From an uncultured Anaeromyxobacter sp. (lineage in GTDB: Bacteria > Myxococcota > Myxococcia > Myxococcales > Anaeromyxobacteraceae), in contig CAIVAR010000085.1 in assembly GCA_903904005.1 (NCBI GenBank), positions 1 to 34,975 of the forward strand: 34,975 nucleotides of DNA. The letters run 5' to 3'. A program made the translations under genes and the position numbers. The notes beneath the pieces are model-generated. The model saw nothing but the letters and a program-made list of their open reading frames with translations, was not told where the DNA came from and ran no database searches. Each line of letters opens with the position of its first letter. Position 1 is the first letter of the stretch. Positions 16,920-25,196 of the stretch are shown in pieces.

Positions 16920-18470
16920 CTAATCGCCCTGCCCCTCGCCGCCGCGGTGGCCGCGGGGCGGCGAACGGGGTCCCGAGAGCGTGAAGCGGTCGAAGACCGA
17001 CCCCGGGATCATCGGGTAGGAGACCTTCGCCAGGTGATCCCGGCAGGCCTGGACGCGGTCCGCGCCCCAGCTGGGGTCGTAGTCGGGGCCGCTCGCGACG
17101 AACGCCTCGGCCGTCATTCCCCGCCACGGGTCGGTCGAGACCACCACGAAGGACCGGAAGCAGTTCTCCTCGAAGTCGGGGGCGATGCCCAGGTTCGGGG
17201 AGACCGGAGGATCCGCCGGCGACCAGTAGTTCGTGCCCAGGGAGGCGGCCTCGATGTAGTGGACCCCCTTCACCGTGTAACGCTCGTAGACGTGGGAGTG
17301 GCCGAAGCTCACGCCGTTCACCCCGTAGTACTGGTAGAGCGGCATGAGGTCGAGCGTCAGATCGTCGCGCGGGTAGGTCACCTTCCCCGCGAGATCGATC
17401 ACCGGCTGGCTGAACGGGACGGCGACGTCGCTGCGCCGGTTCAGCATGTGCCAGTGCTGCGTGACCCAGATGTAGCGCCCGGCGCCGTGGGCACGCTGGA
17501 GGTCGCCGGCGAGCCAGTCATGCTGCGGGCTGCCGGCCTGGATGCCGTCGAGCAGCAGCCAGCCCGGGGGGTCGTAGGCGTCCCAGCCGAAGGCGCGAAA
17601 GAGCGAGAGCGACGCGACGTGCACGTCCCCGAAGTCGGCCCCGTACCAGTGCTTCCCTCCCGCGTACGGCTGCTGGTCGGGGTAGAGCGGCCGGAAGAGC
17701 TGCTCGTAGATTCCGAGCGAGACCTCCTTCATGTCGACGAGCCCCTTCTTCGACAGGCGCTCCTGGCCGTCCACCTCGTGGTTGCCGGGGGCCGGGTAGA
17801 TGGGGGTGTACTGCAGGAGTCGCGTCCCGTCGGTGGTCTGCTGCATCTCCTCGAACCAGCGGAGCCCGTCGGGGTTGTTCGCGGCGCCCCGGGTCTTGAA
17901 CCACTCGTCCGCCTTGTACGGGGTATTCTGGAGGTCGCCGCTGTACACGATGAAGTCGACCCCCTGCCTGCCGGCGAGCGCCAGCGTGGCCGGCCCCTGG
18001 TTCTTCAGCTGGAGGTCGGAGAGGAGCAGGAACTTCACCGGCTCGCCCCGGCGCGGGGCGGTCCGGAAGTCGTACCCGGCGCCGACGAAGCGGCCGGCCG
18101 GCGTCTCGGTCACCACCCGGTAGAAGTAGCGGGTGCCCGGCTCCAGGTCGTCGATCCGGGCCACCTGCTGGTAGGCGCGGAGCGAGACCGGGTAGGAGCC
18201 CGAGGTGGCGTCCCACTGCCGAAGGCCGGTGATCTCGTGGGTGCGCGTCTCGGCGACGCGCCCGTAGCCGGAATCGAGCCCGTACTCGACCCAGGAACGG
18301 GTTCCCGGCTCCGAGGTGAGCCAGAGGACGTTCATGGAACGCGACGGGCTCGGTGCGACCAGGTAGGGCTCGGTGTAGGTCACCGGCCAGTGCAGCGGGG
18401 TCGCCGCCAGGGTGGGTGCGGCCGCGGCAACGGCCACGGCTGCCAGGATCGTGGAGAGGATTCTTTTCAT
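16920..18470 (-). CDS. purple-acid-phosphatase-like metallophosphoesterase, secreted
   Basis: 516 residues. ATG follows GGAGG and gives a signal peptide (MKRILSTILAAVAVAAAAPTLA). Next comes a fibronectin-III-like domain (about 25-150: NVLWLTSEPGTRSWVEYG ... LEPGTRYFYRVVT), then a calcineurin-like domain with LLLSDLQLKN, VYSGDLQNT, PAPGNHEVDG, TQHWHML and FGHSHVYER. This two-domain order is that of purple acid phosphatases. It would act outside the cytoplasm on phosphate esters. It is divergent from the alkaline phosphatase at 18774. No clear 11-bp Pho repeat is visible on its own strand. Confidence 0.9.
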   Translation of the reverse strand: MKRILSTILAAVAVAAAAPTLAATPLHWPVTYTEPYLVAPSPSRSMNVLWLTSEPGTRSWVEYGLDSGYGRVAETRTHEITGLRQWDATSGSYPVSLRAYQQVARIDDLEPGTRYFYRVVTETPAGRFVGAGYDFRTAPRRGEPVKFLLLSDLQLKNQGPATLALAGRQGVDFIVYSGDLQNTPYKADEWFKTRGAANNPDGLRWFEEMQQTTDGTRLLQYTPIYPAPGNHEVDGQERLSKKGLVDMKEVSLGIYEQLFRPLYPDQQPYAGGKHWYGADFGDVHVASLSLFRAFGWDAYDPPGWLLLDGIQAGSPQHDWLAGDLQRAHGAGRYIWVTQHWHMLNRRSDVAVPFSQPVIDLAGKVTYPRDDLTLDLMPLYQYYGVNGVSFGHSHVYERYTVKGVHYIEAASLGTNYWSPADPPVSPNLGIAPDFEENCFRSFVVVSTDPWRGMTAEAFVASGPDYDPSWGADRVQACRDHLAKVSYPMIPGSVFDRFTLSGPRSPPRGHRGGEGQGD

Positions 18471-18597
18471 GTGGGTGCCTCCGGTGGACGGTGTTGCTAC
18501 GGGTGAACACGGGATCCTCGGCACATCCCGTGGCGTCCACCGCCCGGGGCGGAAAAGAATTCGTGTCGAGACGCCGCCGGTCTGGGCGACTGTCACC

Positions 18598-18610
18598 CAT
18601 AGTGACTATG
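18598..18610. repeat. perfect palindrome CATAGTGACTATG
   Basis: Six-base arms around a central G, in the middle of the divergent phosphatase promoter region. It is AT-rich in a GC-rich setting. It could be an operator for a dimeric regulator or be chance. Confidence 0.4.
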
Positions 18611-18673
18611 ACTGCTGGAGTCGATGAAGGAGTCCTCATCTGGTTCCGCTTCGCCTCCCGCTGGCCACACAGC

Positions 18674-18695
18674 GTCACCGACACTTCACCGCAGC
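18674..18695 (+). promoter_or_regulatory. Pho box before alkaline phosphatase 18774
   Basis: GTCACCGACAC at 18674 and TTCACCGCAGC at 18685 form two 11-bp direct repeats, about 80 bases before the ATG. TACGGT at about 18712 is a possible -10 element. Confidence 0.7.
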
Positions 18696-18773
18696 CGGCT
18701 CCGGGCGCGCCTACGGTGGCCCTCCAACCAAACGCGGTTCCGATCCGGACGCCGCTCCAAACAGGGGGTCACA

Positions 18774-19976
18774 ATGAGTGAAGGTCACGCAGGATTCCTC
18801 ACCGCCGCTCGCTGGCAGCGGCTGGCAGCCGTCTCCGTCATCGTCCTCGCGGCCGCTGGCGCCGCCCCGGCTCGCGCCGACGGCGGTGGGAAGGGGAGGG
18901 CGAAGAACATCATCGTCATGGTTCCGGACGGCATGGGGCTCGCCGACGTGACCGCCACCCGCATCCACAGGCACGGGCTCGACGGGATGCTCTCCTTCGA
19001 GACGCTCGAGCACATCGGCTACCAGCGCACCTACTCGGCCAACAGCGTCATCACCGACTCCGCCCCGGCGGCCTCCGCCTGGGCCTGCGGCGAGAAGTTC
19101 AACAATGGCGAGATCTGCTTCCACGGCGACGGGCGCGCCTTCAAGCCCAGCATCCTCGAGCTCGCCAAGAAGCAGGGGAAGGCCACCGCGCTGGTCGCCA
19201 CCTCCACCATCACCCATGCCACGCCGGCCTCCTTCGGCGCCCACGTCGTCAACCGCAACTGCGAGAACGAGATCGCCCGGCAGTTCATCCAGGTGACCGG
19301 CGTCGACCTGCTGCTCGGCAGCGGAGTGAGCAAGTTCCAGTCGACCACCGCCGACGCCTGCGGGACCAAGGGCGACTTCATCGCCGAGGCCCAGACCAAG
19401 GGTTACGCGGTGGCCTTCGACAAGGCCGGGATGGACGCCGCGGTCGCCCACGGTGGCAAGAAGATCCTGGGCCTCTTCGGCAACGGTGGTACGGTTCCCG
19501 AGTACCTCCGCACCCCCGCCACGACCGAGCCGCACCTCTCCGAGATGACCGTCGCGGCGCTGAAGGTCGTCGAGAAGAGCAAGCGCGGCTTCTTCCTCAT
19601 GGTGGAGGGATCCCAGGTCGACTGGGCCAACCACGCCAAGGACTACCCGTACCAGCTGGGCGAGATGCTCGCCTTCGACGACGCCGTCAAGATCGTCCGG
19701 GACTGGATCGCCGCCGACGAGGACCGCCGGGAGAACACCCTGCTCATCGTCGTCGCCGACCACGACACCGGCGGCTTCGCCATCAACGGCCCGCAGACCG
19801 CCCTTCTCCAGAAGGGGCAGACGGTCGAGGCGGGCTGGACCACCGGCAACCACACCGGCGTCGACACGCTCATCTGGAGCCAGGGGCCGGGCAGCCAGGC
19901 CCTGACCCGCGCCATCGACAACACCGAGATCTACGGGGTGATGGTCGAGGCCCTGGGCGACCCGAAGGACGACTAG
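18774..19976 (+). CDS. alkaline phosphatase, paralogue 1
   Basis: 400 residues, secreted by a signal peptide (hydrophobic 17-31, cleavage after APARA). The domain starts at KNIIVMVPDGMGLADVT; the nucleophile Ser lies in VITDSAPAASAWACG; metal ligands are visible in VPDGMG, VEGSQVDWANHA, VADHDTGGF and the late GNHTGVDTL. It is close to PhoA/PhoK-type alkaline phosphatases of normal length. ATG 18774 follows AGGGGG. The protein at 26675 is a near twin through the whole core (long identical runs such as YPYQLGEMLAFDDAV), marking a duplication. A strong hairpin follows the gene. Confidence 0.93.
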   Translation: MSEGHAGFLTAARWQRLAAVSVIVLAAAGAAPARADGGGKGRAKNIIVMVPDGMGLADVTATRIHRHGLDGMLSFETLEHIGYQRTYSANSVITDSAPAASAWACGEKFNNGEICFHGDGRAFKPSILELAKKQGKATALVATSTITHATPASFGAHVVNRNCENEIARQFIQVTGVDLLLGSGVSKFQSTTADACGTKGDFIAEAQTKGYAVAFDKAGMDAAVAHGGKKILGLFGNGGTVPEYLRTPATTEPHLSEMTVAALKVVEKSKRGFFLMVEGSQVDWANHAKDYPYQLGEMLAFDDAVKIVRDWIAADEDRRENTLLIVVADHDTGGFAINGPQTALLQKGQTVEAGWTTGNHTGVDTLIWSQGPGSQALTRAIDNTEIYGVMVEALGDPKDD

Positions 19977-19993
19977 CGATTCCCTGACGGAAC

Positions 19994-20031
19994 GTGGGGG
20001 ATCGCCGGGCAGCGACCCGGCGGTCCCCCAC
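19994..20031 (+). terminator. strong hairpin after alkaline phosphatase 18774
   Basis: GTGGGGGATCGCCGGG and CCCGGCGGTCCCCCAC form a 16-bp stem with one G-U wobble around the loop CAGCGA, 18 bases past the stop. No T-run follows, so termination may need Rho or the hairpin may protect the mRNA end. Confidence 0.6.
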
Positions 20032-20054
20032 GGCAATTCCGCCGAAGACGTCCT

Positions 20055-20098
20055 GTCACACGATTGGTGAACCCTGGTCGCGAGGTCGTCCCGTGGAT
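20055..20098 (+). promoter_or_regulatory. putative Pho box before phosphoesterase 20224
   Basis: GTCAC (20055), GTCGC (20077) and GTCCC (20088) lie on one 11-base register; the unit at 20066 is degenerate (GGTGA). The remainder of the gap to 20224 shows no gene. Confidence 0.4.
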
Positions 20099-20223
20099 GC
20101 AACACGGCGTTCGTAGGGTACTCCCCGCGTCCCGGTCCGGGACGCCGGCCCCGGAGGCGGATCCCAGCCGCCCGCCCCCGGGTCACCGCCCTCCCTACAG
20201 CGGCGAGATCGACGGAGAATCCC

Positions 20224-21348
20224 GTGAACCAGCAGAGAAGGCTCTTCATCCCCATCCTGGGCGCCATGCTGCTCGCCGCCCTGGCCCCCGCATCGCCCGC
20301 CGCCGCGCAGGAGAGGGAGGGCGGCGAGGAGGCCGGCCACCACCTCCGCTTCACCAAGGGGAAGTTCACCATCGTCCAGTTCACCGACACGCAGGACGGG
20401 CCGAACACCGATCCCCGGACGATCGCGCTCATCCGCACGGTGCTCGACGACCAGAAGCCGGACCTGGTGGTCTTCACCGGCGACCAGCTCACCGGCGCCA
20501 GCAAGACTCCCGACGACGTCCGCAGGGCCATCGACAACATCGTGCGGCCGGTGGACGAGCGGCGCATCCCCTGGCTCGTGGCCTTCGGAAACCACGACGA
20601 GGACCACACCCCGAGGACCGGCCTCGACGAGGCGGCGATGCTCAAGATCTACCGTTCCTACCCCTACAACGTGAACCGCGTCGGCCCCGTGGGCGTGACC
20701 GGCACCGGCAACGTGAACCTTCTCGTTCGCGGTTCCGGCTCCGAGGCCCCCGCCTTCGCCGTCTGGGCGCTCGACTCGGGCCGTTACGCCCCGGCGAAGA
20801 TCGCCGGGCAGGTGCTCGACGAGGACGCCCTGCTCGGCTGGGGCTGGATGCCCACCTGGGACTGGATCAAGCACGACCAGGTGAGCTGGTACACGACGAC
20901 CTCGGAGAAGCTGGAGCGGGAGCACGGCCGCAAGATCCCGGCGCTCATGTTCTTCCACATCCCGCTGCAGGAGTTCCGCACGATGTACGACAACGACGCC
21001 TACAAGCGCGCCCACCCGGAGCTCGGGCTCCTGCCGCAGCACGGCGTCGTCGGCGAGCGGAACGAGGACGAGTGCCCGGGACCGTTCAACAGCGGCCTCT
21101 TCGCGGCGGCGCTGGAGCGCGGTGACGTGAAGGGCATCTTCGTCGGGCACGACCACGTGAACGACTACGTCGGCAACTACTTCGGCATCCAGCTGGGGTA
21201 CTCGGCCAACTCCGGCTTCGCGACCTACGGTCTCGGCGGATCCGAGAACCACCGCATGCGCGGGGCCCGCGTCTTCCAGGTCGACGAGCGAGATCCCGCG
21301 GGCTTCAAGACCCGCATGGTCCGCGCCATCGACTACGGCATCCAGTAG
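20224..21348 (+). CDS. secreted calcineurin-like phosphatase (PAP29/Dcr2-like)
   Basis: 374 residues from a GTG preceded by GGAGAA. Signal peptide (RLFIPILGAMLLAALAPASPAAA) then a metallophosphoesterase domain: IVQFTDTQDGP, VFTGDQLTG, FGNHDEDH, FFHIPLQEF and VGHDHVNDYVG. The order and the FFHIPLQEF element match Dcr2/PAP29-type phosphatases. It follows alkaline phosphatase 1 with a terminator-like hairpin between them, so it probably has its own Pho-box promoter. Expected periplasmic or exported phosphatase. Confidence 0.88.
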   Translation: MNQQRRLFIPILGAMLLAALAPASPAAAQEREGGEEAGHHLRFTKGKFTIVQFTDTQDGPNTDPRTIALIRTVLDDQKPDLVVFTGDQLTGASKTPDDVRRAIDNIVRPVDERRIPWLVAFGNHDEDHTPRTGLDEAAMLKIYRSYPYNVNRVGPVGVTGTGNVNLLVRGSGSEAPAFAVWALDSGRYAPAKIAGQVLDEDALLGWGWMPTWDWIKHDQVSWYTTTSEKLEREHGRKIPALMFFHIPLQEFRTMYDNDAYKRAHPELGLLPQHGVVGERNEDECPGPFNSGLFAAALERGDVKGIFVGHDHVNDYVGNYFGIQLGYSANSGFATYGLGGSENHRMRGARVFQVDERDPAGFKTRMVRAIDYGIQ

Positions 21349-21360
21349 CGCAACCCGGGC

Positions 21361-21390
21361 ACGCCGGCGCACGAGGAGGTGCGCCGGCGT
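21361..21390 (+). terminator. terminator hairpin after phosphoesterase 20224
   Basis: ACGCCGGCGCAC and GTGCGCCGGCGT form a perfect 12-bp stem around GAGGAG, 12 bases past the stop, followed by TTCC. Confidence 0.65.
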
Positions 21391-21432
21391 TTCCGTCGCC
21401 CCGGCCCTGGAGCGTTCGACCGCCCCCCAATC

Positions 21433-21454
21433 GTCACCGAACCGGCACCCGGAC
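21433..21454 (+). promoter_or_regulatory. putative Pho box before ABC transporter operon
   Basis: GTCACCGAACC (21433) and GGCACCCGGAC (21444) are 11-bp phased. TATGGA at 21459 could be the -10 element, which would put the transcript start close to the ATG at 21478. The left flank CCCCCAATCGTC recurs before the gene at 29588. Confidence 0.5.
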
Positions 21455-21477
21455 GCTGTATGGATCAGCGCCCCCCG

Positions 21478-23220
21478 ATGAATCCCCGCCTGGCACCCGT
21501 ATTCGGAAGCTCCACCTCCTACCTCTTCGGGTCCGCCCGGCGGCTCTGGGTGGACCTGGCGCTCCTGGCCTCGCTGGGCGGGATCATCTTCGGCCTCACC
21601 CGGCTCGCGGCTGAGTGGACCGGGACGCTGCGGCCGGTCTTCGAGATCGACCTCTCGCCGCGGGCGCTGCCGTACTACGCGTTCCTCTCCCTCTCGCGCG
21701 GCCTGGCCGCCTACGCGCTCTCCCTGATATTCACGCTCGGTTACGGCTACTGGGCCGCGCGGGACCGCAGGGCCGAGAGGGTGCTCGTCCCTGCGCTCGA
21801 CATCCTTCAGTCGATCCCGGTGCTCGGCTTCATGCCCGGCCTCGTCCTGGCGCTCGTCGCCACCTTCCCGACGAGCAACGTCGGGCTCGAGCTGGCCTCG
21901 GTGATCATGATCTTCACCGGGCAGGCCTGGAACATGACCTTCAGCTTCTACCACTCGCTCCGGAGCGTCCCCCGGGACTTCCAGGAGGTGGCGACGCTGG
22001 GGCGCTTCGGGTTCTGGAAGCGCTTCCGCTGGGTCGACCTGCCGTCGGCCGCCATCGGCCTGGTCTGGAACAGCATGATGAGCATGGCCGGGGGCTGGTT
22101 CTTCCTCATGGTGAGCGAGGCCTTCGTCCTCGGCGACCGGAGCTTCCAGCTGCCCGGCCTCGGTTCCTACATGAGCGTGGCGGTGGCCCGGGGCGACCGG
22201 ACGGCGATGTTCGCGGCCGTGGTCGCCATGGTCCTCATGATCGTGCTGCTCGACCAGGTACTCTGGCGCCCGGTGGTGGTCTGGGCCCAGAAGTTCCGGA
22301 TGGACGAGAGCGGCCAGGCCGACGAGGCCAGCTCCTGGTTCCTCGAGCTGCTCCGCAGCTCCCGGCTCGTGGCCTCCCTCCGGGAGGCGGCGGCCAGCGG
22401 GGGGCGGAGGATCGCCCGGGCGCTTCCGTCCCGCGCACCCGGAACGCCGTCGCGGGGGCGGTCGGCGCGGGCCATCCAGGTCGTTTCGGTGGGCGCCTTC
22501 GTCGGTCTGCTCCTCCTGCTCGCGGCGGGCTCGATCGGCCTCTTCCGGCTCTTCGGCAAGGTGGACGGCGCGAGCTGGCGCGGGATCGGCTGGGCGGCGC
22601 TCCTCACCCTGGGGCGGGTCCTGCTCGCCACCGTCGCCGGCACGCTCTGGACCGTCCCGGCGGGGCTGGCGATCGGGCTTTCGCCCCGGCTCTCCCGCAT
22701 CCTCCAGCCCGTGGTGCAGGTGGTCGCGTCCTTTCCCGCGCCCATGCTCTTTCCCGCGGTGGTGGCGCTCCTCGCCGCGGCCGGGGTCGGGATCGGCTGG
22801 GGCAGCGTGCTGCTCATGCTGCTCGGGACGCAGTGGTACATCCTCTTCAACGTGGTCGCGGGGGCGATGGCCATCCCGGCCGACCTCCGCGAGGCGGCGC
22901 GCATCTACCGCGTCCCGATCTGGCAGCGGTTCCGCACCCTCTACCTCCCGGCCATCTTCCCGTACCTCGTGACCGGCTGGGTCACCGCGGCGGGCGGTGC
23001 CTGGAACGCCAGCATCGTGTCGGAGTACGTGTCGTTCGGGGGCAAGGAGCTGGCCGCCGACGGACTGGGCGCCCGCATCAGCGTGGCTGCGTCTTCCGGC
23101 GACTTCCCCACCCTGGCCGCGGCGGTGGCCGTGATGGCCGTCGTCGTGGTCCTGTTCAACCGGCTGGTGTGGCGAAAGCTGCACGGCATCGCCGAGGAAC
23201 GCTTCTCCCTCACCCGGTAG
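21478..23220 (+). CDS. fused double ABC transporter permease (NitT/TauT-like)
   Basis: 580 residues holding two permease modules in one chain. Each has about six helices and its own coupling loop: FQEVATLGRFGFWKRFRWV near residue 170 and LREAARIYRVPIWQRFRTL near residue 470, the EAA-type pattern of nitrate/sulfonate/taurine (SsuC-like) permeases. The linker (about 285-335) is Arg/Ser rich. ATG 21478 is chosen because a -10-like element and Pho box sit right before it; an ATG at 21460 is possible. No ribosome site is seen, so the message may be nearly leaderless. No substrate-binding protein gene is adjacent, so the substrate is open. Confidence 0.85.
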   Translation: MNPRLAPVFGSSTSYLFGSARRLWVDLALLASLGGIIFGLTRLAAEWTGTLRPVFEIDLSPRALPYYAFLSLSRGLAAYALSLIFTLGYGYWAARDRRAERVLVPALDILQSIPVLGFMPGLVLALVATFPTSNVGLELASVIMIFTGQAWNMTFSFYHSLRSVPRDFQEVATLGRFGFWKRFRWVDLPSAAIGLVWNSMMSMAGGWFFLMVSEAFVLGDRSFQLPGLGSYMSVAVARGDRTAMFAAVVAMVLMIVLLDQVLWRPVVVWAQKFRMDESGQADEASSWFLELLRSSRLVASLREAAASGGRRIARALPSRAPGTPSRGRSARAIQVVSVGAFVGLLLLLAAGSIGLFRLFGKVDGASWRGIGWAALLTLGRVLLATVAGTLWTVPAGLAIGLSPRLSRILQPVVQVVASFPAPMLFPAVVALLAAAGVGIGWGSVLLMLLGTQWYILFNVVAGAMAIPADLREAARIYRVPIWQRFRTLYLPAIFPYLVTGWVTAAGGAWNASIVSEYVSFGGKELAADGLGARISVAASSGDFPTLAAAVAVMAVVVVLFNRLVWRKLHGIAEERFSLTR

Positions 23221-23234
23221 CCCGTGGAGAGACC

Positions 23235-24545
23235 ATGACGGAAGAGACGAGCGAGCCCGAGATCCTCTGCGAGGTGCGCCGGGTCGACAAGGAGTACGAT
23301 CAGGGGGGCGGCGCCGTGCTGCGGGTGCTCCAGGGAATCGACCTGGCCGTCAAGGCGAACGAGGTGGTCGCGCTCCTCGGCCCCTCCGGCTGCGGCAAGT
23401 CGACCATCCTGCGCATCCTGGCCGGTCTCACGCAGCCGACGCGAGGCGAGGTCCTCGACCACGGGGTGCCGCTCCGGGGGCTCAACCCCGGCATCGGCTT
23501 CGTCTTCCAGAGCTTCGCGCTCTTCCCCTGGATGACGGTCTCCCGCAACGTCGAGGCGATGCTGGAGGCCCGGGGACTGCCCCGGGAGGAGGTCGCCGAG
23601 CGAGCCGCGCGCGCCATCAGGACCGTGGGACTCGCCGGCTTCGAGGAGGCCTACCCCCGTGAGCTCTCCGGGGGCATGAAGCAGCGGGTGGGCATGGCGC
23701 GCGCCTTCTCGCTCGAGCCGGAGATGCTCTTCATGGACGAGCCCTTCAGCCAGGTGGACGCCCTCACCGCGGAGAGCCTCCGGGCCGAGGTGCTCGACGT
23801 CTGGGCGCCGAGGGACCGGAATCCCAGGTCGATCGTCATGGTGAGCCACGACATCAAGGAGGTCGTCTACATGGCCGACCGGATCGTGGTCCTCGACGCC
23901 AATCCCGGTCGGGTCCGCACCATCGTCGAGAACACGCTGCCCCGCCCTCGCGACTACCGATCGCCTGGGCTGCTGCAACTCGTCGACCGGCTGCACGACA
24001 TCATCACCGGGATGGAGATGCCCGACGTCGTCGAGGTGGACGGTGCCGCCCAGGCCTTCGAGCCGCTGCCCCAGACAGGAGGCGGGGAGATCGAGGGGCT
24101 CCTCGAGTACCTCGACGCCCGGGGCGGGCGCGAGGACGTCTTCCGGATCGCCGCCGATACGGATCGCGAGTACGGCCAGGTCATCACCGCCACCAACGCC
24201 GCCGAGCTGCTCGGCTTCGTCGATACGCCGCACCGCACCGTGGTGCTGGCCGGGGAGGGCTCACGTTACGTGAAGGCGAGCCCCGCCGAGCGAAAGGCGG
24301 TATTCCGCGAGAAGATCCTCGAGCTGCTGCTCTTCCAGCGGGTCCGGGATGCCATCCGGGAGGCCGATTCGGGCCAGGTGGACCGCGAGTACGTGCTCGA
24401 GCTCATCGCCATGAACCTGCCGAGCGAGAACTTCGAGGCCACCTTCGTCACCTTCGTGAACTGGGCCCGGTTCGGCGATCTCTTCTCGTACGACGAGACG
24501 ACCGAGGTCATCGCCCCGTCGGAGGAGATGCCGGTGGCCGGATGA
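23235..24545 (+). CDS. ABC transporter ATPase with C-terminal AAA-associated domain
   Basis: 436 residues, 14 bases after the permease gene. The ABC domain (about 10-250) has [10 protein letters not shown]-loop FVFQSFALFPW, signature LSGGMKQR, Walker B MLFMDEPFS, and the switch His in MVSHDIKEV, and resembles nitrate/sulfonate/bicarbonate ATPases. The extra C-terminal part (about 300-425: IEGLLEYLDARGGREDVFRI ... RDAIREADSGQVDREYVLELI) fits the AAA-associated C-terminal domain family known from this transporter type. It may sense a regulator or ligand. Together with the fused permease it forms a compact two-gene importer or exporter. Confidence 0.88.
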   Translation: MTEETSEPEILCEVRRVDKEYDQGGGAVLRVLQGIDLAVKANEVVALLGPSGCGKSTILRILAGLTQPTRGEVLDHGVPLRGLNPGIGFVFQSFALFPWMTVSRNVEAMLEARGLPREEVAERAARAIRTVGLAGFEEAYPRELSGGMKQRVGMARAFSLEPEMLFMDEPFSQVDALTAESLRAEVLDVWAPRDRNPRSIVMVSHDIKEVVYMADRIVVLDANPGRVRTIVENTLPRPRDYRSPGLLQLVDRLHDIITGMEMPDVVEVDGAAQAFEPLPQTGGGEIEGLLEYLDARGGREDVFRIAADTDREYGQVITATNAAELLGFVDTPHRTVVLAGEGSRYVKASPAERKAVFREKILELLLFQRVRDAIREADSGQVDREYVLELIAMNLPSENFEATFVTFVNWARFGDLFSYDETTEVIAPSEEMPVAG

Positions 24546-24554
24546 CGTCCAGGA

Positions 24555-25142
24555 TCAGGGCTCGATGCGCGATCCCAGGAGGACGAGGAACTGGCGCATC
24601 CACTCCGGGTGCGCAGGCCAGGCCGGAGCGGTGACCAGGTGGCCGTCGGTCACGGCGTTGGAGGCCGTGTCGTTCACCGTTCCGAAACGCGCCCCGGCCG
24701 CGGTGCACTCGGGGCCGCAGGCGGGGTAGGCGATGACGTCGCGCCCCTTCAGGACCCCGGCCGCTGCCAGGATCTGCGGTCCGTGGCAGATGGCGGCGAT
24801 GGGCTTCCGCGCCTTGTCGAACTCCTGGACCAGCTCGATCACCCGGGGGTTCAGGCGCAGGTACTCGGGCGCCCGGCCCCCGGGGATGACCAGCGCGTCG
24901 TAGCCGGAGGCGCGGGCCTCCTCGAAGGACGCGTTGATCCCGAACCGGTGGCCGGTCAGCTCGACGTAGGTCTGGTCGCCGACGAAGTCGTGGACGGCCG
25001 TCTTCACGGTCTCCCCGGGCTTCTTTCCGGGGCAGACCGTGTGGACGGTGTGGCCGACCATGGTGAGGATCTGGAACGGCACCATGGCCTCGTAATCCTC
25101 GACGAAGTCTCCGACCAGCATGAGGACCTTCTTGGCGGACAT
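24555..25142 (-). CDS. DJ-1/PfpI family protein
   Basis: 195 residues; ATG follows AAAGGAG. Class I glutamine-amidotransferase-like fold with KVLMLVGDFVEDYEAMVPF at the start, LVIPGGRAPEYLR, and the nucleophile elbow AAICHGPQ. The catalytic Cys sits in AICHG as in PfpI/YhbO proteins, which are described as proteases, deglycases or stress proteins. It is convergent with the ABC operon with only nine bases between stops. Role here unknown; general stress protection is the usual assumption. Confidence 0.9.
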   Translation of the reverse strand: MSAKKVLMLVGDFVEDYEAMVPFQILTMVGHTVHTVCPGKKPGETVKTAVHDFVGDQTYVELTGHRFGINASFEEARASGYDALVIPGGRAPEYLRLNPRVIELVQEFDKARKPIAAICHGPQILAAAGVLKGRDVIAYPACGPECTAAGARFGTVNDTASNAVTDGHLVTAPAWPAHPEWMRQFLVLLGSRIEP

Positions 25143-25196
25143 GTCCTGCTCCTTTCCGGGTGGAGCCGGGACCATAGCCGCCGGAGGCCCACTCCG

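Larger units (their letters stand above)
18471..18773. other. divergent intergenic region between two phosphatase genes
   Basis: About 300 bases with no convincing gene. It contains the ribosome site of the minus-strand phosphatase (near 18477-18483), an AT-rich perfect palindrome CATAGTGACTATG (18598-18610) overlapping the inverted pair GTCAC/GTGAC (18592-18606), and the Pho box at 18674-18695. An in-frame upstream extension of the alkaline phosphatase to 18624 would cover the Pho box and lacks a signal peptide at its start, so I treat it as non-coding. Confidence 0.6.

Noticed and set aside
18624-18773. N-terminal extension of alkaline phosphatase 1
   Set aside because: It covers the Pho box and places the signal peptide internally; the paralogue at 26675 also starts at MSE.
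20056-23184. Very long open frame (over 1000 codons) on the minus strand
   Set aside because: It runs antisense across a phosphoesterase and an ABC permease with clear family motifs; its product is a low-complexity Arg/Gly/His/Glu string typical of shadow frames in high-GC DNA.
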